Below are positions 11,981-23,978 of a stretch of DNA of 64,000 nucleotides, in pieces; position 1 is the first letter of the stretch; the number at the start of each line of letters is the position of its first letter. Origin of the DNA: Spinacia oleracea (lineage: Eukaryota > Streptophyta > Magnoliopsida > Caryophyllales > Amaranthaceae); assembly GCF_020520425.1 (NCBI RefSeq), contig NC_079490.1, forward strand, positions 4,960,001-5,024,000, written 5' to 3'. Made by a program: the position numbers and the translations under genes. The notes under the pieces are model-generated. The model saw nothing but the letters and a program-made list of their open reading frames with translations, searched no databases and was not told the DNA's origin.

Positions 11981-11996
11981 GGGGCTCGTGATACCA
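11981..11996 (-). other. Primer binding site of the copia element
   Basis: On the minus strand TGGTATCACGAGCCCC lies one base from the 5' LTR. It resembles the initiator-methionine tRNA 3' end complement (TGGTATCAGAGC) but carries one extra C after TGGTATCA. Position and first eight bases make the assignment safe; the exact tRNA is less certain. Confidence 0.75.
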
Positions 11997-11997
11997 C

Positions 11998-13340
11998 TGT
12001 TAGGTTATGATTCATATGACAGTTCATAAATCATGCGGAAAAACCATAAAGCCAGGAAACATATTATTTACACATAATCATTTAGCATAGTTTAGATGCA
12101 TACTCTTTGTTGCGTGCCTTCCCTAGCTGCGCCCGAACCGAACAAGAACAAGTCTTTAGGACTCCAAGTGTCGTCCCTCCGTAGATAGTCCACAGCACGT
12201 CCGGATCCGCCTTAAGATTGACCAACTAGAATCGCCCTTAAGGTTCTAATATTTTCGGTTGGGTAGGCAAGAATATTGGCTGATTTTTCTGCTTAAAAAT
12301 CTTAGTTTTGAATACTTAAAAACTTGTATATAAATAATGAGCCCTAGGCCTTTATTTATAGAGTTATGGAAAAGGAATCGCAATCCTAGTAGGATACGAA
12401 TTAATTGAAATTAGAATCCTACATGAATTCTATTTAATTAATTTATCTAATTAGGAATAGGAATTTAATCACACACTAACTCTTGCAGTTTTAGGAATCA
12501 CGCATGAGCACAAACTCACACACACACACGGCAGCCACAAGGGCTGCCCATGCGCATGCGAGCAGCAGCCCATGCAGCGCGGCCCACGCATCCGTGGCCT
12601 TGGTGCGCGCTGGGCTTGTGGCGTGCGTGCTTGCTGGGCGATGGCCCGGCTTCGTGCTGGGCCTTCGTCCGGCAGGCCTCGTCCGATGCTAATTCGTACG
12701 ATACGCTTCCGATTAAATTTCCATTTCCGGAATCTATTTCCGATACGAACAATATTTAATATTTCCGATTCCGGAATTAATTTCCGTTTCGAACAAATAT
12801 TTAATATTTCCGTTTCCGGAATTATTTTCCGATTCCGGTAATATTTCCGATTCCGACAATATTTCCGTTTCCGGCAATATTTCCGATTCTGGTAATATTT
12901 CCATTTCCAATAATATTTTCCGATACGTACCATGTTTCCGTTTCCGGCAACATCTACGACTTGGATAATATTCATATTTCCGACACGATCCATATTTCCG
13001 TTTCCGGCAATATCATCGTTTCCGGAGTATTCATTTCTTGCCTATGACGATCTTAGCTCCCACTGAAACCAAGATCCGTCGGTTCCGAATATTCATAGAT
13101 GGAGTATTTAATGCCATTAAATACTTGATCCGTTTACGTACTATTTGTGTGACCCTACGGGTTCAGTCAAGAGTAAGCTGTGGATTAATATCATTAATTC
13201 CACTTGAACTGAAGCGGCCTCTAGCTAGGCATTCAGCTCACTTGATCTCACTGAATTATTAACTTGTTAATTAATACTGAACCGCATTTATTAGACTTAA
13301 CATAGAATGCATACTTGGACCAAGGGCATTATTTCCTTCA
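11998..13340 (-). repeat. Copia element 5' LTR
   Basis: This matches 2980-4322 base for base as far as I compared, including every repeat-derived open frame. It contains the same TATA box (about 12351-12364) and the same TTTCCG array in U3 (about 12708-13030). The GCATG target duplication follows at 13341-13345. Confidence 0.95.
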
Positions 13341-13345
13341 GCATG

Positions 13346-13802
13346 TGCACCCTAAAGTTGAAAATGAATTAAATAAAGGACTTTATAAAATGTTTTACAT
13401 TATTCTATTCTCCCTGTGTTATTAAATAAAATGAATTGAAATGAATTTACGTTGCTAGAATAGTTCGTTACTGAGTCTTCGGCTCACCGTTATTTTGTTT
13501 TCTGTTTTAGGTACCGCTGGGAACGATGGGAACGAGTAGTGGCGAGGATTTCACTTTAATAATTCCCACCTAGTTTATGCCTTAAGTTTTAATAGTTTAA
13601 TTAAAGACTTTTAGTAATTTATGCACCTTTATTTTGGTAATATTAAAGATTATTATATTAGTTTTTGGGATTTAATATCTTATGATTGATGGTTGCCTTG
13701 TAATTCCCAAGAGGGAGTTACGGCAGGTAATGCCCCGACCAATTAGGTTAATTACGCTGCTAATTATGCTTTAATAAATGAATTAGAGGTCGGGGCGTTA
13801 CA
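13346..13802 (+). repeat. Chromovirus LTR (copy 1), right portion
   Basis: These 457 bp complete the LTR interrupted at 2979. They match 20826-21282 and end GGGGCGTTACA. With 895-2979 the total is 2542 bp, exactly the length of LTR copy 2. Confidence 0.92.
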
Positions 13803-13805
13803 GTT

Positions 13806-13817
13806 TGGTATCAGAGC
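13806..13817 (+). other. Primer binding site, initiator-methionine tRNA type
   Basis: TGGTATCAGAGC begins three bases after the LTR end (CA at 13801-13802). It matches the complement of the plant initiator-methionine tRNA 3' end, the usual primer of this group. Confidence 0.9.
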
Positions 13818-14016
13818 AAAGGTTCTGGACCATAAGTGCTAAACCTTATGGGTTTTCGCACGAATTGAATTTATTAGGCTTTAAGTAAAGAGTTTTAAGG
13901 AATGAATTAAAAAGAATGCTCTTAAATCTTGCAAAGTTAAAATGAATATGAGTGTGAGTGTAGGAACGGGATCAAAGGGATTATTTTATTATTATTTTGC
14001 TTCAATCTGATAAGAT

Positions 14017-17000
14017 ATGTTACACAGAATGTCGACTATCGATGCTATCAATGATGTCACCAACGGGGCTCACAATGAGCACCATGTTCATGATGATAAC
14101 AATGTTATCCACGAGGAGAATGTCCATGTTGATGGACATGAGGAGAGAATGGAACGGTTGGAAAATGTGAGTGCAATGTTGGCCGAGTTAGTCCATGATT
14201 CTCGGAAAAAGAAAGATGTAAGTGGGAACGAGAACGCAACGATGTTCAAGAACTTTTCGTCACTCAACCCACCATCCTATGATGGCAAGCCTGATCCAGT
14301 TGAGTTCGAGGATTGGATAAGTCGCATTGATCAGTTGTTTGAAACCCTGCAATGCCCGGAGAAATGGAAGGTTGACTTTGCGGTGTTTTATTTAACGGGC
14401 CAAGCAGGATTATGGTGGAAAGTCAACAAGGAACGAAAGAATGTGTCAGGATTTGGTTGGGACCAACTCCAGAAGTTAATGAGAGACAAGTTTTATCCAC
14501 CATCCTTAAGGAAACAAAAGGAAGATGAATTTCTCCACCTGCAACAAGGAACAATGAGCGTGCTGGAATACGCAAATAAGTTCATGGAGTTGTCAAGGTT
14601 TGCACCAGACTTGGTGTCGACAGAACAGTCCAGGATGAACCGTTTCGAACGAGGTCTGCACCTTAAGTACCAGGATAGGTTGTCCACTCAGAGGTTTACT
14701 TCATACCAGGATATGGTTGATATTGCAGCTAATGTGGAGCGAGTGGTACTACTTCGAGAAGCGAAGAATGTTGGGTATAAAAGGAGAAATGATAACCAAA
14801 GCCAAGGAGGAGCAAAGAAGCCCAACCAAAGTTACCAGGGAAATCAAAGGAGGAATGATGGTAATCAAGGAAATAATAGGGGACAAGGATTTCAAGGAAG
14901 GAACAATCGGTTGCAAGGATGTGCCAAATGTGGGAAAAGGAGTCATGTTGAGAGTGAATGTCGTGTTGGCACGAATGCTTGTTACCGATGTGGAAGTCAT
15001 GATCATTACGTCAGAGATTGCCCAAATCAAGTGACGTCAACCATGAGAGGACCAGTTCCAACTAACAACGATCGTGGTCGTAAAAACAACCATGCCTCAG
15101 GTTCAAACCGCAACCCACCTCGACCACCGCCAACTGGAAGAGTTTTTGTGATGAGACAAGATGAAGCAGATGAGGATGATAATGTTATCACCGGTACCTT
15201 TTCTATCCATTCTTTACCTGCCCATGTTCTTTTTGATTCTGGAGCTTCACATTCCTTTATTTCACCATTGTTTGCTAAATGTTTAAGTTTGAAACCTTGT
15301 TGTGACTTTCATGCTATGAGTGTTTCCCTTCCTAGTGGAGAAAGAGTGAAATGTAGAACCATGTATAGAGATTGTCCCATTGTAATAGAAAAAGTAGAGT
15401 TTCTAGCAGACTTAGTAGCCTTTGACCTATCTGAATTTGATGTAATCTTGGGAATGAATTGGCTGACTAAGTATGAAGCTAACCTTAATTGTTCGAGGCA
15501 AAATGTGACCCTTAGAACACCAAATGGAGATAGAATTTCATTCCATAAATTAGTAAGAAAACCAACGATTCAAATTGTCCATGCTTTGAGAGCACGTAAA
15601 ATGATTGAGAGTGGTTTATCTGGTTACCTATGTAGTGTTGTTGACCTAAATACCCCTGCGTCTTCCATTACTGACATCCCTGTTGTATGTGAATACCCGC
15701 ATGTTTTTCCAGAAGAAATACCTAGTATGCCCTCATCAAGAGAATTAGATTTCAGCATTGAATTAACCCCAGGGTCAACCCCTATTTCTAAGGCACCATA
15801 TAGAATGGCACCAGCTGAGTTACAAGAATTAAAGAAACAATTAGATGAGTTACTTGAAAAAGGATATATCCGACCTAGTGTTTCACCTTGGGGAGCCCCT
15901 GTATTGTTTGTGAAGAAAAAGGACGGAACTTTGAGGTTATGCATAGACTATAGAGGGTTAAACAAGATTACTATTAAGAATAAGTATCCTTTACCCCGTA
16001 TTGATGATTTGTTTGACCAACTTAGAGGTGCAAAAGTGTTTTCAAAGATTGACTTGAGGTCTGGATACCATCAACTTCGAATTAAACCCGAGGATATTCC
16101 AAAGACAGCCTTTAGAACCAGATATGGTCACTATGAGTTTGTTGTGATGCCTTTTGGATTAACCAATGCGCCAGCTGTATTTATGGATTTGATGAACCGT
16201 ATTTTTAAACCATACCTTGATAAGTTTGTAGTTGTTTTCATTGATGATATTTTGGTATATTCTAGGAGTAATGAGGAACACGAGGAGCATCTGAGAAAAA
16301 TGTTAGATATGTTGATTGAAAACCAGTTATATGCTAAGTTGTCGAAATGTGAATTCTGGCTTAAGAAAATATCATTTTTAGGTCATATTATTTCTGAGAA
16401 AGGTGTATCTGTTGATCCCGAGAAAATAAAAGCAATTGTAGGATGGCCTAGACCAACCAATGTACCCGAAGTACGGAGTTTTATGGGTTTAGCTGGATAT
16501 TATCGAAGATTCGTTCAAGACTTTTCTAAGGTTGCCTTACCCATAACTCGATTAGTTAGGAAGAATACCAAATTTGTGTGGAACGATGATTGTGAATGTG
16601 CATTTCAAGAACTTAAGAAACGTCTCATCACTGCCCCTATTCTTACCCTTCCATCTGGGACTGAGGGATTTGTGATTTATAGTGATGCTTCTAAAAAGGG
16701 GTTAGGATGTGTCTTAATGCAAAATGGAAAAGCTATAGCTTATGCTTCGCGTCAACTCAAAGTTCATGAACAAAATTACCCTACCCATGACCTCGAACTT
16801 GCAGCTGTTGTTTTCGCCCTTAAAATTTGGAGACATTATTTGTATGGAGTTTCGTGTCAAATTTTCACTGACCATAAAAGCCTTAAGTACATTTTCACCC
16901 AAAAAGAACTCAACATGAGACAACGTAGGTGGTTAGAACTTCTTAAACCTTACGACCTTGATATTCAATACCATCCCGGAAAGGCTAACGTTGTTGCCGA

Positions 17001-18564
17001 TGCATTAAGTCGGAAATCTCACCTAAGCTCAATCCTAACTTTTTCTCGAGCCAACCAAGATGATATGCAAAAGATGGAAATTGAGTTTATCAAGGAAGGA
17101 AGTGCTTGTTTGAATGTGATGGTAATAAAGCCAACTTTGATTGATGAGATTAAGGAAGCGCAATGTAAAGACTCACAATTAGAGAGAATAAGGAGTGGGG
17201 TGGGAAAAGGAAAGTCACTCGGTTTTGTCATTCAAGAAGATGGTACGTTAAGGTTTCAGGGAAGATTATGTGTGCCTAATGATGAGAAGTTGAAAAAGAG
17301 AATTTTAGAAGAAGCTCATAGTTCACCATATTCGATTCACCCAGGAGGAAATAAGATGTATAAAGATTTGAAGCAAGTGTATTGGTGGAGCAATATGAAG
17401 CAAGAAGTAGCAGATTATGTGGCTAAATGTTTGACATGTCAGAGAATCAAGATCGAACATCAGAGACCAGCAGGTTTGTTACAACCTCTGGATGTGCCGG
17501 AATGGAAATGGGATTCCGTGTCGATAGATTTTATCTTGGGCTTACCAAGGTCAACCAAGGGAATGAATTCTATTTGGGTTATTGTTGATCGATTGACAAA
17601 ATCAGCACATTTCTTAGCAGTAAAGAACAATTCGAGTTTAGATCAACTGGCTGAACTATATGTGAATACTATTGTGAGATTTCATGGGGTGCCTAGTTCG
17701 ATTATTTCCGATCGTGATACAAGATATCAATCCACCTATTGGAAAGAATTGCAGAAAGCTCTTGGAACAAAGCTCAACTTCAGTACTGCATTTCACCCAA
17801 CGACTGATGGGCAAACAGAACGCACTAACCAAATTGTTGAGGATATGTTGAGAGCATGTGTTTTAGATTTTCAAGGAACTTGGGAAAAGTTCCTACCTAT
17901 GGTTGAATTTTCGTACAACAACAGTTACCAGGCCACCATTGGTATGGCACCGTATGAAGCTCTTTATGGAAGGAGATGTCGAACACCGTTGTGCTGGAGT
18001 GATATTGATGAAGCACGTGTTATAGGACCTGAATTGATTCAAGAAACTACTGACAAGATTCGTTTGATCCAATCAAGAATGAAGGCAGCACAAAGTAGGC
18101 AAAAGAGTTATGCAGACCAACGAAGAAGACCATTAGAATTTGAAGTTGGAGATCACGTGTTCTTGAAAATTTCGCCAACGAAAGGAATAATGAGATTTGG
18201 TCAAACAGGAAAATTGAGCCCAAGATACATCGGGCCATATGAGATATTAGAAAGAGTAGGAGCAGTAGCATATCGGCTAGCTTTACCAACCGATTTGGAA
18301 AAGGTGCATAATGTGTTCCACGTGTCGATGTTAAGGAAATATGTTCCTGATCCTAGTCATGTGATTACGCACGAACCCTTGTTATTGCGTAACGATCTTA
18401 CATATGAGGAAAAACCAATTGAAATTCTTGAACGAAGAGAAAAGCGACTTAGAAACAAAGTAATTCCAATGGTTAAAGTCTTGTGGGCCAATCACTTGAC
18501 ATCTGAAGCCACATGGGAAGTCGAAGCACAAATGAGATCGAAATATCCCCAGTTATTCGTTTAG
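14017..18564 (+). CDS. Ty3/gypsy chromovirus gag-pol polyprotein (1515 aa)
   Basis: One open frame of 1515 codons encodes the whole polyprotein. Gag occupies about residues 60-250. Two CX2CX4HX4C zinc knuckles follow at 302-315 and 322-335. The protease DSGAS is at 407-411. The reverse transcriptase has FIDD at 741-744. RNase H acidic residues are D890, E927 and D952. The integrase has a zinc-binding CLTC segment and the catalytic triad D1171, D1232 and E1268, with 35 residues between the last two. About 55 C-terminal residues form a chromodomain-like module ending YPQLFV. Order and motifs are those of Tekay/Del chromoviruses. There is no stop or frameshift, so the element may still be active. 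Confidence 0.97.
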   Translation: MLHRMSTIDAINDVTNGAHNEHHVHDDNNVIHEENVHVDGHEERMERLENVSAMLAELVHDSRKKKDVSGNENATMFKNFSSLNPPSYDGKPDPVEFEDWISRIDQLFETLQCPEKWKVDFAVFYLTGQAGLWWKVNKERKNVSGFGWDQLQKLMRDKFYPPSLRKQKEDEFLHLQQGTMSVLEYANKFMELSRFAPDLVSTEQSRMNRFERGLHLKYQDRLSTQRFTSYQDMVDIAANVERVVLLREAKNVGYKRRNDNQSQGGAKKPNQSYQGNQRRNDGNQGNNRGQGFQGRNNRLQGCAKCGKRSHVESECRVGTNACYRCGSHDHYVRDCPNQVTSTMRGPVPTNNDRGRKNNHASGSNRNPPRPPPTGRVFVMRQDEADEDDNVITGTFSIHSLPAHVLFDSGASHSFISPLFAKCLSLKPCCDFHAMSVSLPSGERVKCRTMYRDCPIVIEKVEFLADLVAFDLSEFDVILGMNWLTKYEANLNCSRQNVTLRTPNGDRISFHKLVRKPTIQIVHALRARKMIESGLSGYLCSVVDLNTPASSITDIPVVCEYPHVFPEEIPSMPSSRELDFSIELTPGSTPISKAPYRMAPAELQELKKQLDELLEKGYIRPSVSPWGAPVLFVKKKDGTLRLCIDYRGLNKITIKNKYPLPRIDDLFDQLRGAKVFSKIDLRSGYHQLRIKPEDIPKTAFRTRYGHYEFVVMPFGLTNAPAVFMDLMNRIFKPYLDKFVVVFIDDILVYSRSNEEHEEHLRKMLDMLIENQLYAKLSKCEFWLKKISFLGHIISEKGVSVDPEKIKAIVGWPRPTNVPEVRSFMGLAGYYRRFVQDFSKVALPITRLVRKNTKFVWNDDCECAFQELKKRLITAPILTLPSGTEGFVIYSDASKKGLGCVLMQNGKAIAYASRQLKVHEQNYPTHDLELAAVVFALKIWRHYLYGVSCQIFTDHKSLKYIFTQKELNMRQRRWLELLKPYDLDIQYHPGKANVVADALSRKSHLSSILTFSRANQDDMQKMEIEFIKEGSACLNVMVIKPTLIDEIKEAQCKDSQLERIRSGVGKGKSLGFVIQEDGTLRFQGRLCVPNDEKLKKRILEEAHSSPYSIHPGGNKMYKDLKQVYWWSNMKQEVADYVAKCLTCQRIKIEHQRPAGLLQPLDVPEWKWDSVSIDFILGLPRSTKGMNSIWVIVDRLTKSAHFLAVKNNSSLDQLAELYVNTIVRFHGVPSSIISDRDTRYQSTYWKELQKALGTKLNFSTAFHPTTDGQTERTNQIVEDMLRACVLDFQGTWEKFLPMVEFSYNNSYQATIGMAPYEALYGRRCRTPLCWSDIDEARVIGPELIQETTDKIRLIQSRMKAAQSRQKSYADQRRRPLEFEVGDHVFLKISPTKGIMRFGQTGKLSPRYIGPYEILERVGAVAYRLALPTDLEKVHNVFHVSMLRKYVPDPSHVITHEPLLLRNDLTYEEKPIEILERREKRLRNKVIPMVKVLWANHLTSEATWEVEAQMRSKYPQLFV

Positions 18565-18740
18565 AAACAATAAGACGTATGAATCTTTATTATGTTATAT
18601 GAATGATTATGTTATAATGTTATTCGATCATATTTGCATAACGAATAAAACGATTAAATATGACATGTATGATTTCTAAGAATGGAAAGTTCGACTGAGC
18701 TCCAGTTTCGAGGACGAAACTTTTTCTAAGGGGGTAAGAG

Positions 18741-21282
18741 TGTAATACCCCGAATTTTTAAAACTCGATTAATTATGCTTAAGTATTTTTATCATTTTAA
18801 ATCCTAAATTCAAACTTTATTTTAATTAACGAAGTTTTATTTCGCTTGAATTTTTAATTTTTATAATTTAAATTTCATATTCACAAGCTTAATCTTAATA
18901 TTTTCGGATTCTAAATAATTTCGAAACGTTCTTATCTTTATTCGAAAACTAAACCTATTTTACAAAAGTTTTATTTCACGATTTATTTATTTTTCAGATT
19001 ATATTAATCTCGTATTTTCGAGAATAATTACGTTTTAAATATTTCGTACGGAAAATAAATTCAATTACTTGCACTTTATAAAATTATTTTCGGAAATTAA
19101 TTTAGCCAAATCATTATTTTAATTTTAGTTAATAGTAATTAAATTCTGAAAATTAGCTCAAAATTACGAAATTACCCTTATTAACACCTAAATGAAACAA
19201 GTCAGTTTCTCTTCTTTCTCTTCTTCTTCCTCACGCCACTTTGGCCATGGAAGTCAAAACCTTCACTTTCTACTTGTCACCACCACAAGGCAACTCAATC
19301 TACTTGTCACCACCATAATGCAACTCAAGACTTACTCATCAAACCTATTTGAATATCTGGAAATCTAAACTAGAATAGCTCATCTTAATCATCACTTTCA
19401 TTGATTCAATTTCTTCCACTTGTCAATACAATCAAGCTGAGTTGTTGCATTCATGGAGCCCCATGACAACTATAAATAGCTGCTCAATCATCCCAAATGA
19501 ACCACAAATCAGATTAACCACCAATTTATAATTCACCATTGAAATTCATTTAAAATAAATTCAAGATTTTAGAACACCATAACCACCACCACCGTGACTG
19601 CCACCACTTACCGCCACCACCACTGCCTTATTTCTCCGGCAACCCCAACAACCCGCACCACCACCCTTCGCCGTCCCTTTTCCCCCGCGCCCAACCTCCC
19701 CTTCGTCGTCCCTCTCCTCTGCGCCCAACTCCCTCCGCCTCTCTCTTCCACGAAGCCACTCCAGTCGACACCGTACCTCCCTGCCACCAACATCACCAGC
19801 GCATTGCGCCGCCCAGAACCACCCAGCCGCCGCCCTCCATCTCCTCTCCCTCTGCTGCTTCACCCTCTTGTTTCTCTCCTTCGTGCCTGCTCTGCCTTGT
19901 GCGTGAAACCAAGTTCCAACTTTGGAACTTTGGTTTGCTTAATAACTCAAAGTAAGCCCAAATTCTACTTAGGCCCAATTCTTCTTATTAAAATTTCTGA
20001 TTTTTGCTATTTCATTCCAATGAGTGTTATTTTATGCAATTAAATTTAAGAACTATCTAGCATTATTATTATTTTCAAATTTAAACTACTAACACATGTA
20101 TTCCCTTAAAACTTGAATTTGATTATAAACTTTATCTAATTAATTTATGAATTTATCAACTAAAACTTATTTAGAAATATTGATTTTACAATATTTATAG
20201 TTTTAATATTAATTCAATAATTTAATCTTTTGAAAGAATTCGGACTCGGAGCTCAGGACGAACAAACCAACGAAAATCCTTAGCAAAATCGTGGAAGTGA
20301 GGTAACGGCTATTGCTAGTACCCGCAATTCCCTTATAAATGTGATTATAAAATTACAACGTATGATTGATTTATTAAATGAATGTTTTGACATGTTTTAT
20401 GAATCGCGGGAAATGAAATATGATTTTATTGAATAATTTATTATAATATGATTTGATGGAATTATTCCTTATTTTATGATTGATTATAAAATGCTTTGAT
20501 GATTGATTGAATTTCTTATAGAATGCTGTTTATAAGAAACCATGAAAGAAAGGATGTTTGATCTTATGATCCAAAGGAATTATGTTGCTTCAACTGAAAA
20601 GACTAAAATGTAAAAATTAAACGAAACATGATAAATGAAAGTGAAATTCCTAGTCCGTTTGGCAGTATATGTTCACAGGTTACGATTCTCGGTCATGCAT
20701 GTACCCATGGGGCATCCGCCCATTGAGCCAAGGCTCTCATGTTTTCGGGCCAAGGCCCCATGTTTATGGACAGCGGTCCATCGTGGAAGACGTTCCACCA
20801 TGTCATACTTGCCACGACTAGCATGTGCACCCTAAAGTTGAAAATGAATTAAATAAAGGACTTTATAAAATGTTTTACATTATTCTATTCTCCCTGTGTT
20901 ATTAAATAAAATGAATTGAAATGAATTTACGTTGCTAGAATAGTTCGTTACTGAGTCTTCGGCTCACCGTTATTTTGTTTTCTGTTTTAGGTACCGCTGG
21001 GAACGATGGGAACGAGTAGTGGCGAGGATTTCACTTTAATAATTCCCACCTAGTTTATGCCTTAAGTTTTAATAGTTTAATTAAAGACTTTTAGTAATTT
21101 ATGCACCTTTATTTTGGTAATATTAAAGATTATTATATTAGTTTTTGGGATTTAATATCTTATGATTGATGGTTGCCTTGTAATTCCCAAGAGGGAGTTA
21201 CGGCAGGTAATGCCCCGACCAATTAGGTTAATTACGCTGCTAATTATGCTTTAATAAATGAATTAGAGGTCGGGGCGTTACA
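18741..21282 (+). repeat. Chromovirus LTR (copy 2), uninterrupted
   Basis: The LTR is 2542 bp, TGTAATACCCC to GGCGTTACA, and gives the intact reference for the split copy. Its TATA box is at 19470-19478. Directly after it, at 21283, an older copia reading frame begins, so the chromovirus array was inserted into a copia element. The left flank is outside the window, so the target duplication cannot be checked. Confidence 0.95.
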
Positions 21283-21283
21283 G

Positions 21284-22021
21284 TTTCCTATTGAGCAGAA
21301 CCACAAAATAGGGCTAGCAAATGGTGCACTTCTCACGGACTCGGAGGTTTACCGACGCCTAGTTGGCCGCTTTATATATCTTGCGGTCACTCGCCCGGAC
21401 TTGGCCTATTCCGTTCACATATTGTCTCAGTTTATGCAAGCTCCTCGCATTGAACACTGGGAAGCCGCCATGCGTGTTGTTCGGTATCTAAAGGGTACAC
21501 CAGGCCAAGGGATTCTTCTCCGTGCTGATAGTGACTTGTCCCTGGTAGGTTGGTGTGATTCAGATTGGGCTGCATGTCCCATTACTCGTCGCTCCCTAAC
21601 AGGTTGGTTAGTGTTTCTCGGCCAATCACCCATCTCTTGGAAAACAAAGAAGCAACATACAGTCTCTAGATCTTCAGCCGAAGCCGAGTACCGTTCCATG
21701 GCTGCCATAACTTGTGAACTTAAGTGGCTTAAAGGTCTGTTATTGAGTTTGGGCGTTCATCATCCCAAGGCGATCAAATTATTTTGTGATAGTCAATCCG
21801 CACTGCACATGGCCAAGAATCCTGTTTTTCATGAACGCACTAAACATATAGAAGTTGACTGTCATTTTGTACGAGATGCAATTAATGATGGATTGATCGC
21901 TCCGTCATACGTACCCACCTCAACGCAATTGGCAGACATTTTCACAAAGGCACTAGGGAAAACCCAATTTGATCTACTTCTTTCCAAGTTGGGCATTTTC
22001 GAATCTCATGCTCCAACTTGA
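21284..22021 (+). pseudogene. Copia polyprotein remnant: end of reverse transcriptase plus RNase H
   Basis: From 21284 an open frame runs to a stop at 22019-22021. It carries the end of the reverse transcriptase (a VTRPDLAYSVH segment) and a complete RNase H with CDSDWA, SSAEAEYRSMA and FCDSQSALHMAKNP motifs, ending in the usual THADIFTKAL-like tail (here LADIFTKAL). Everything upstream was cut away by the chromovirus array. The style of the RNase H tail and the short LTR that follows resemble the Ale/Retrofit branch of copia, which is inference. The remaining frame has no stops. Confidence 0.88.
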
Positions 22022-22026
22022 GGGGG

Positions 22027-22228
22027 TGTTAAGATATGTATAGAGAATATTATGAGAATATATTGTGAGAGTTTTATGGCAATTAGGATTGTTTCCTAAA
22101 GTCTAGGATACCCTAGAAAACCTACGTACTATGTAATATATATTTCTCACAAGATCAATGACAAGGCAAGCAATCAAAGGCCCAAAACATATTTCTCAAA
22201 GATTGAGAATAGACTCTAATAATCTGCA
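22027..22228 (+). repeat. Short 3' LTR of the truncated copia element
   Basis: A purine tract (GAGGGGG) ends just before TGTTAAGATATG at 22027. A TG...CA unit of about 202 bp can be read to 22228, which fits the short LTRs of Ale-type copia elements. The right boundary is inferred from the terminal CA and is the weaker end, because no second LTR copy is in the window for comparison. Confidence 0.65.
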
Positions 22229-22233
22229 TAAGT

Positions 22234-22296
22234 ATGGGTTTCTTAGGGCTCCTTGCAGCTGTTCTTGGTTTTGCTGCTGAAGGTAAAAGAATCAAA
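22234..22296 (+). pseudogene. Exon-like remnant resembling the N-terminus of a DUF1218 membrane protein
   Basis: An ATG six bases after the copia LTR opens a 21-codon hydrophobic segment, MGFLGLLAAVLGFAAEGKRI plus one lysine, followed at once by GTAAGAG, a good splice donor. The segment resembles the GFLGLLSAATGFAAEATR-type start of plant DUF1218 proteins as I remember that family. I find no second exon downstream. The likely reading is a host first exon whose upstream part was displaced by the copia element. A chance ATG is the alternative. Confidence 0.3.
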
Positions 22297-22799
22297 GTAA
22301 GAGAGTTTGATTTCCACTTGCTTAATCTTTTTTTTAGCTCATTAATTTGTGATTTAACGTGTTCTGGTGAAATGGATATGATAAAAATGATGTTTAGTTT
22401 TGCTAAAATTGCCGCGAGATCTTCTTTTTATGTAGTAGTTTTCCTTTGATTTGTCTGAAAATCTAGGTTGCAAGTCTTAGTGTTTATTTGGTCCAATGAA
22501 ATTAATGAGTAATATCCTACTTTGTTGAGGGATATGTAGTTTGAAGAGCTGTATGGTTAATTATTAATTTTTAATAATTTTCATTCTGCTAAATTTGCCC
22601 CTTTGTTTTCCAAATTTAGTTTTGCAGTAGTTGATGTGTTATGAGAGATCTAGGTTTCAAAACTGAACCTTGATATGTGACCTGGAGGCTAGAGCAGAAA
22701 GGGGCAGTGTATTGAAAGGGTTACCCTATCTCCTTCTTAGATGTTAATCCTAAAGGTGTGAAGGTGAATGAGTGGATGAAGATGAAGCATAAGGGTATA
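22297..22799. other. Stretch without a recognised gene
   Basis: AT-rich DNA follows the exon-like remnant. It could be the start of its first intron, but I see no matching acceptor and exon before the hAT element at 22808. Open frames here are short and unconvincing. Confidence 0.5.
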
Positions 22800-22807
22800 G
22801 TAGTAAC

Positions 22808-23377
22808 TAGAGCTGTCAAAAATCGACCCGACCCGAAAACCGACCCGAACCCGACCCGAACCCGACCCGAACCCGACCCGAAAATACTGGGTCCTGAACA
22901 AGATATTGTGACCCGTAACCCGATCTTATCCGAACCCGAGCAACCCGAAAAAGAATGGGTTAAAACCCTACCGAACCCGTTTTGGACCCGACCGATTGAA
23001 AATCATTGTATTTATAGTAATAAATGAGATTATGAGAAAATTTAAGCATAAAATACACGTTGTTTTTACTATTGTTCTGTGTAATATGATTTTAATTTGA
23101 ATTATACGCCATTTTATGGTTGAATTTGACAAAATATAAACTTTCATAGGAAAATTTGTTAATTTGTGCCAATATTTTATATATTTTTCACCTAAATTAA
23201 TGAAAATATAATGCGCGTTTTAAAATCTCTTAACCCGTTGGGTCGACCCGAACCCGAAAGTTCTGGGTCTTGAACAAGCATTTGTAAACCCGAACCCGAA
23301 AGTGACCGACCCGATTCAACCCGAACCCGAAAATAATTTTTTATAACCCGACCCGACCGACCCGTTTGACAGGTCTA
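22808..23377. mobile_element. Non-autonomous hAT-type element, 570 bp
   Basis: The element has inverted ends TAGAGCTGTCAAA and (from the other strand) TAGACCTGTCAAA, one mismatch in 13. It is flanked by a perfect 8-bp target duplication, GTAGTAAC, at 22800-22807 and 23378-23385. Target size and terminal sequence are those of hAT elements. Both arms are built of degenerate CCCGA units in the same direction, each with a CTGGGTC(C/T)TGAACAAG phrase, so the interior is a direct rather than an inverted duplication. It encodes no transposase. Confidence 0.88.
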
Positions 23378-23385
23378 GTAGTAAC

Positions 23386-23978
23386 TTACCAAAGGACAAA
23401 TCATGTACCTTACCCTTATTAGCTTAGCTGGTTAAGAAAATGAAACAAGTGAGAAAAGTTGCATACCCTCACATTACTATAGAAGCTGAAAAGTCAAGAT
23501 AATCTACCAGTAGTGCTTAAAACTTGTCTGTCTGTCTTTCTAATTTATGCTGAAAAGTCCACATAGTTTATCAAAATAGGTGAACCATCCAAAACCATAC
23601 TTGAATTACTTGATGTTTATGGCATTTAATTTCTTGTTTTCGAAATTGACAAGTTAGTTGTCCAAGAGCGAGGTCCTACATAGAGCTACAAGGCCATCAA
23701 TCTGTTACAATAATTCAGTCGTTCATTGTATGTTTTAGAAAAGTCTACAATGTGTGTATCAGTCAGTGTGAGCTGTGTGACTGTGTTGGGGTAGGCTTTC
23801 CTGTTCCCTCCCACTTGGAAAATAACATTTGTGGAGGATATTTGTATAAGGAAGAGTCCGCAGCTTTATTTTAATATTAGGTGCATACTTTCTTCATTAG
23901 GAGATAAACATTCTGCTAAAAAAGAAACATCGCCCTTTTCTTTTCATCACTTAAATTCCCAAAAGTTAAGAAAAAAAA
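23386..23978. other. Upstream region of the NLR pseudogene
   Basis: About 590 bp with no gene I recognise. It ends in a run of A residues just before the ATG at 23979. I see no confident promoter element. Confidence 0.4.

Larger units (their letters stand above)
2980..13340 (-). mobile_element. Complete Ty1/copia LTR retrotransposon nested in the chromovirus LTR
   Basis: The element is 10361 bp on the minus strand. Both LTRs are 1343 bp (3' LTR 2980-4322, 5' LTR 11998-13340), begin TG and end CA, and match at a constant offset of 9018. It is flanked by the 5-bp target duplication GCATG at 2975-2979 and 13341-13345, and removing it restores the chromovirus LTR exactly. A primer binding site adjoins the 5' LTR and a purine tract adjoins the 3' LTR. 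The single polyprotein frame is intact. Identical LTRs and an open frame point to a very recent insertion. I did not assign it to a copia lineage with confidence. Confidence 0.96.
13803..18740 (+). mobile_element. Complete internal region of the Tekay/Del-type chromovirus
   Basis: This 4938-bp region lies between two matching 2542-bp LTRs. It starts with a primer binding site (TGGTATCAGAGC, 13806-13817) and ends with a purine tract (AAGGGGGTAAGAG, 18728-18740). The 199 bp between primer site and gag hold nothing else I recognise. One uninterrupted polyprotein frame fills most of the region. Large LTRs, integrase after RNase H, and a C-terminal chromodomain place it in the Tekay/Del branch of chromoviruses. 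Confidence 0.95.

Noticed and set aside
22758-23027. Open frame of 89 codons with ProAsnPro-type repeats
   Set aside because: It is the CCCGA repeat arm of the hAT-type element at 22808-23377.
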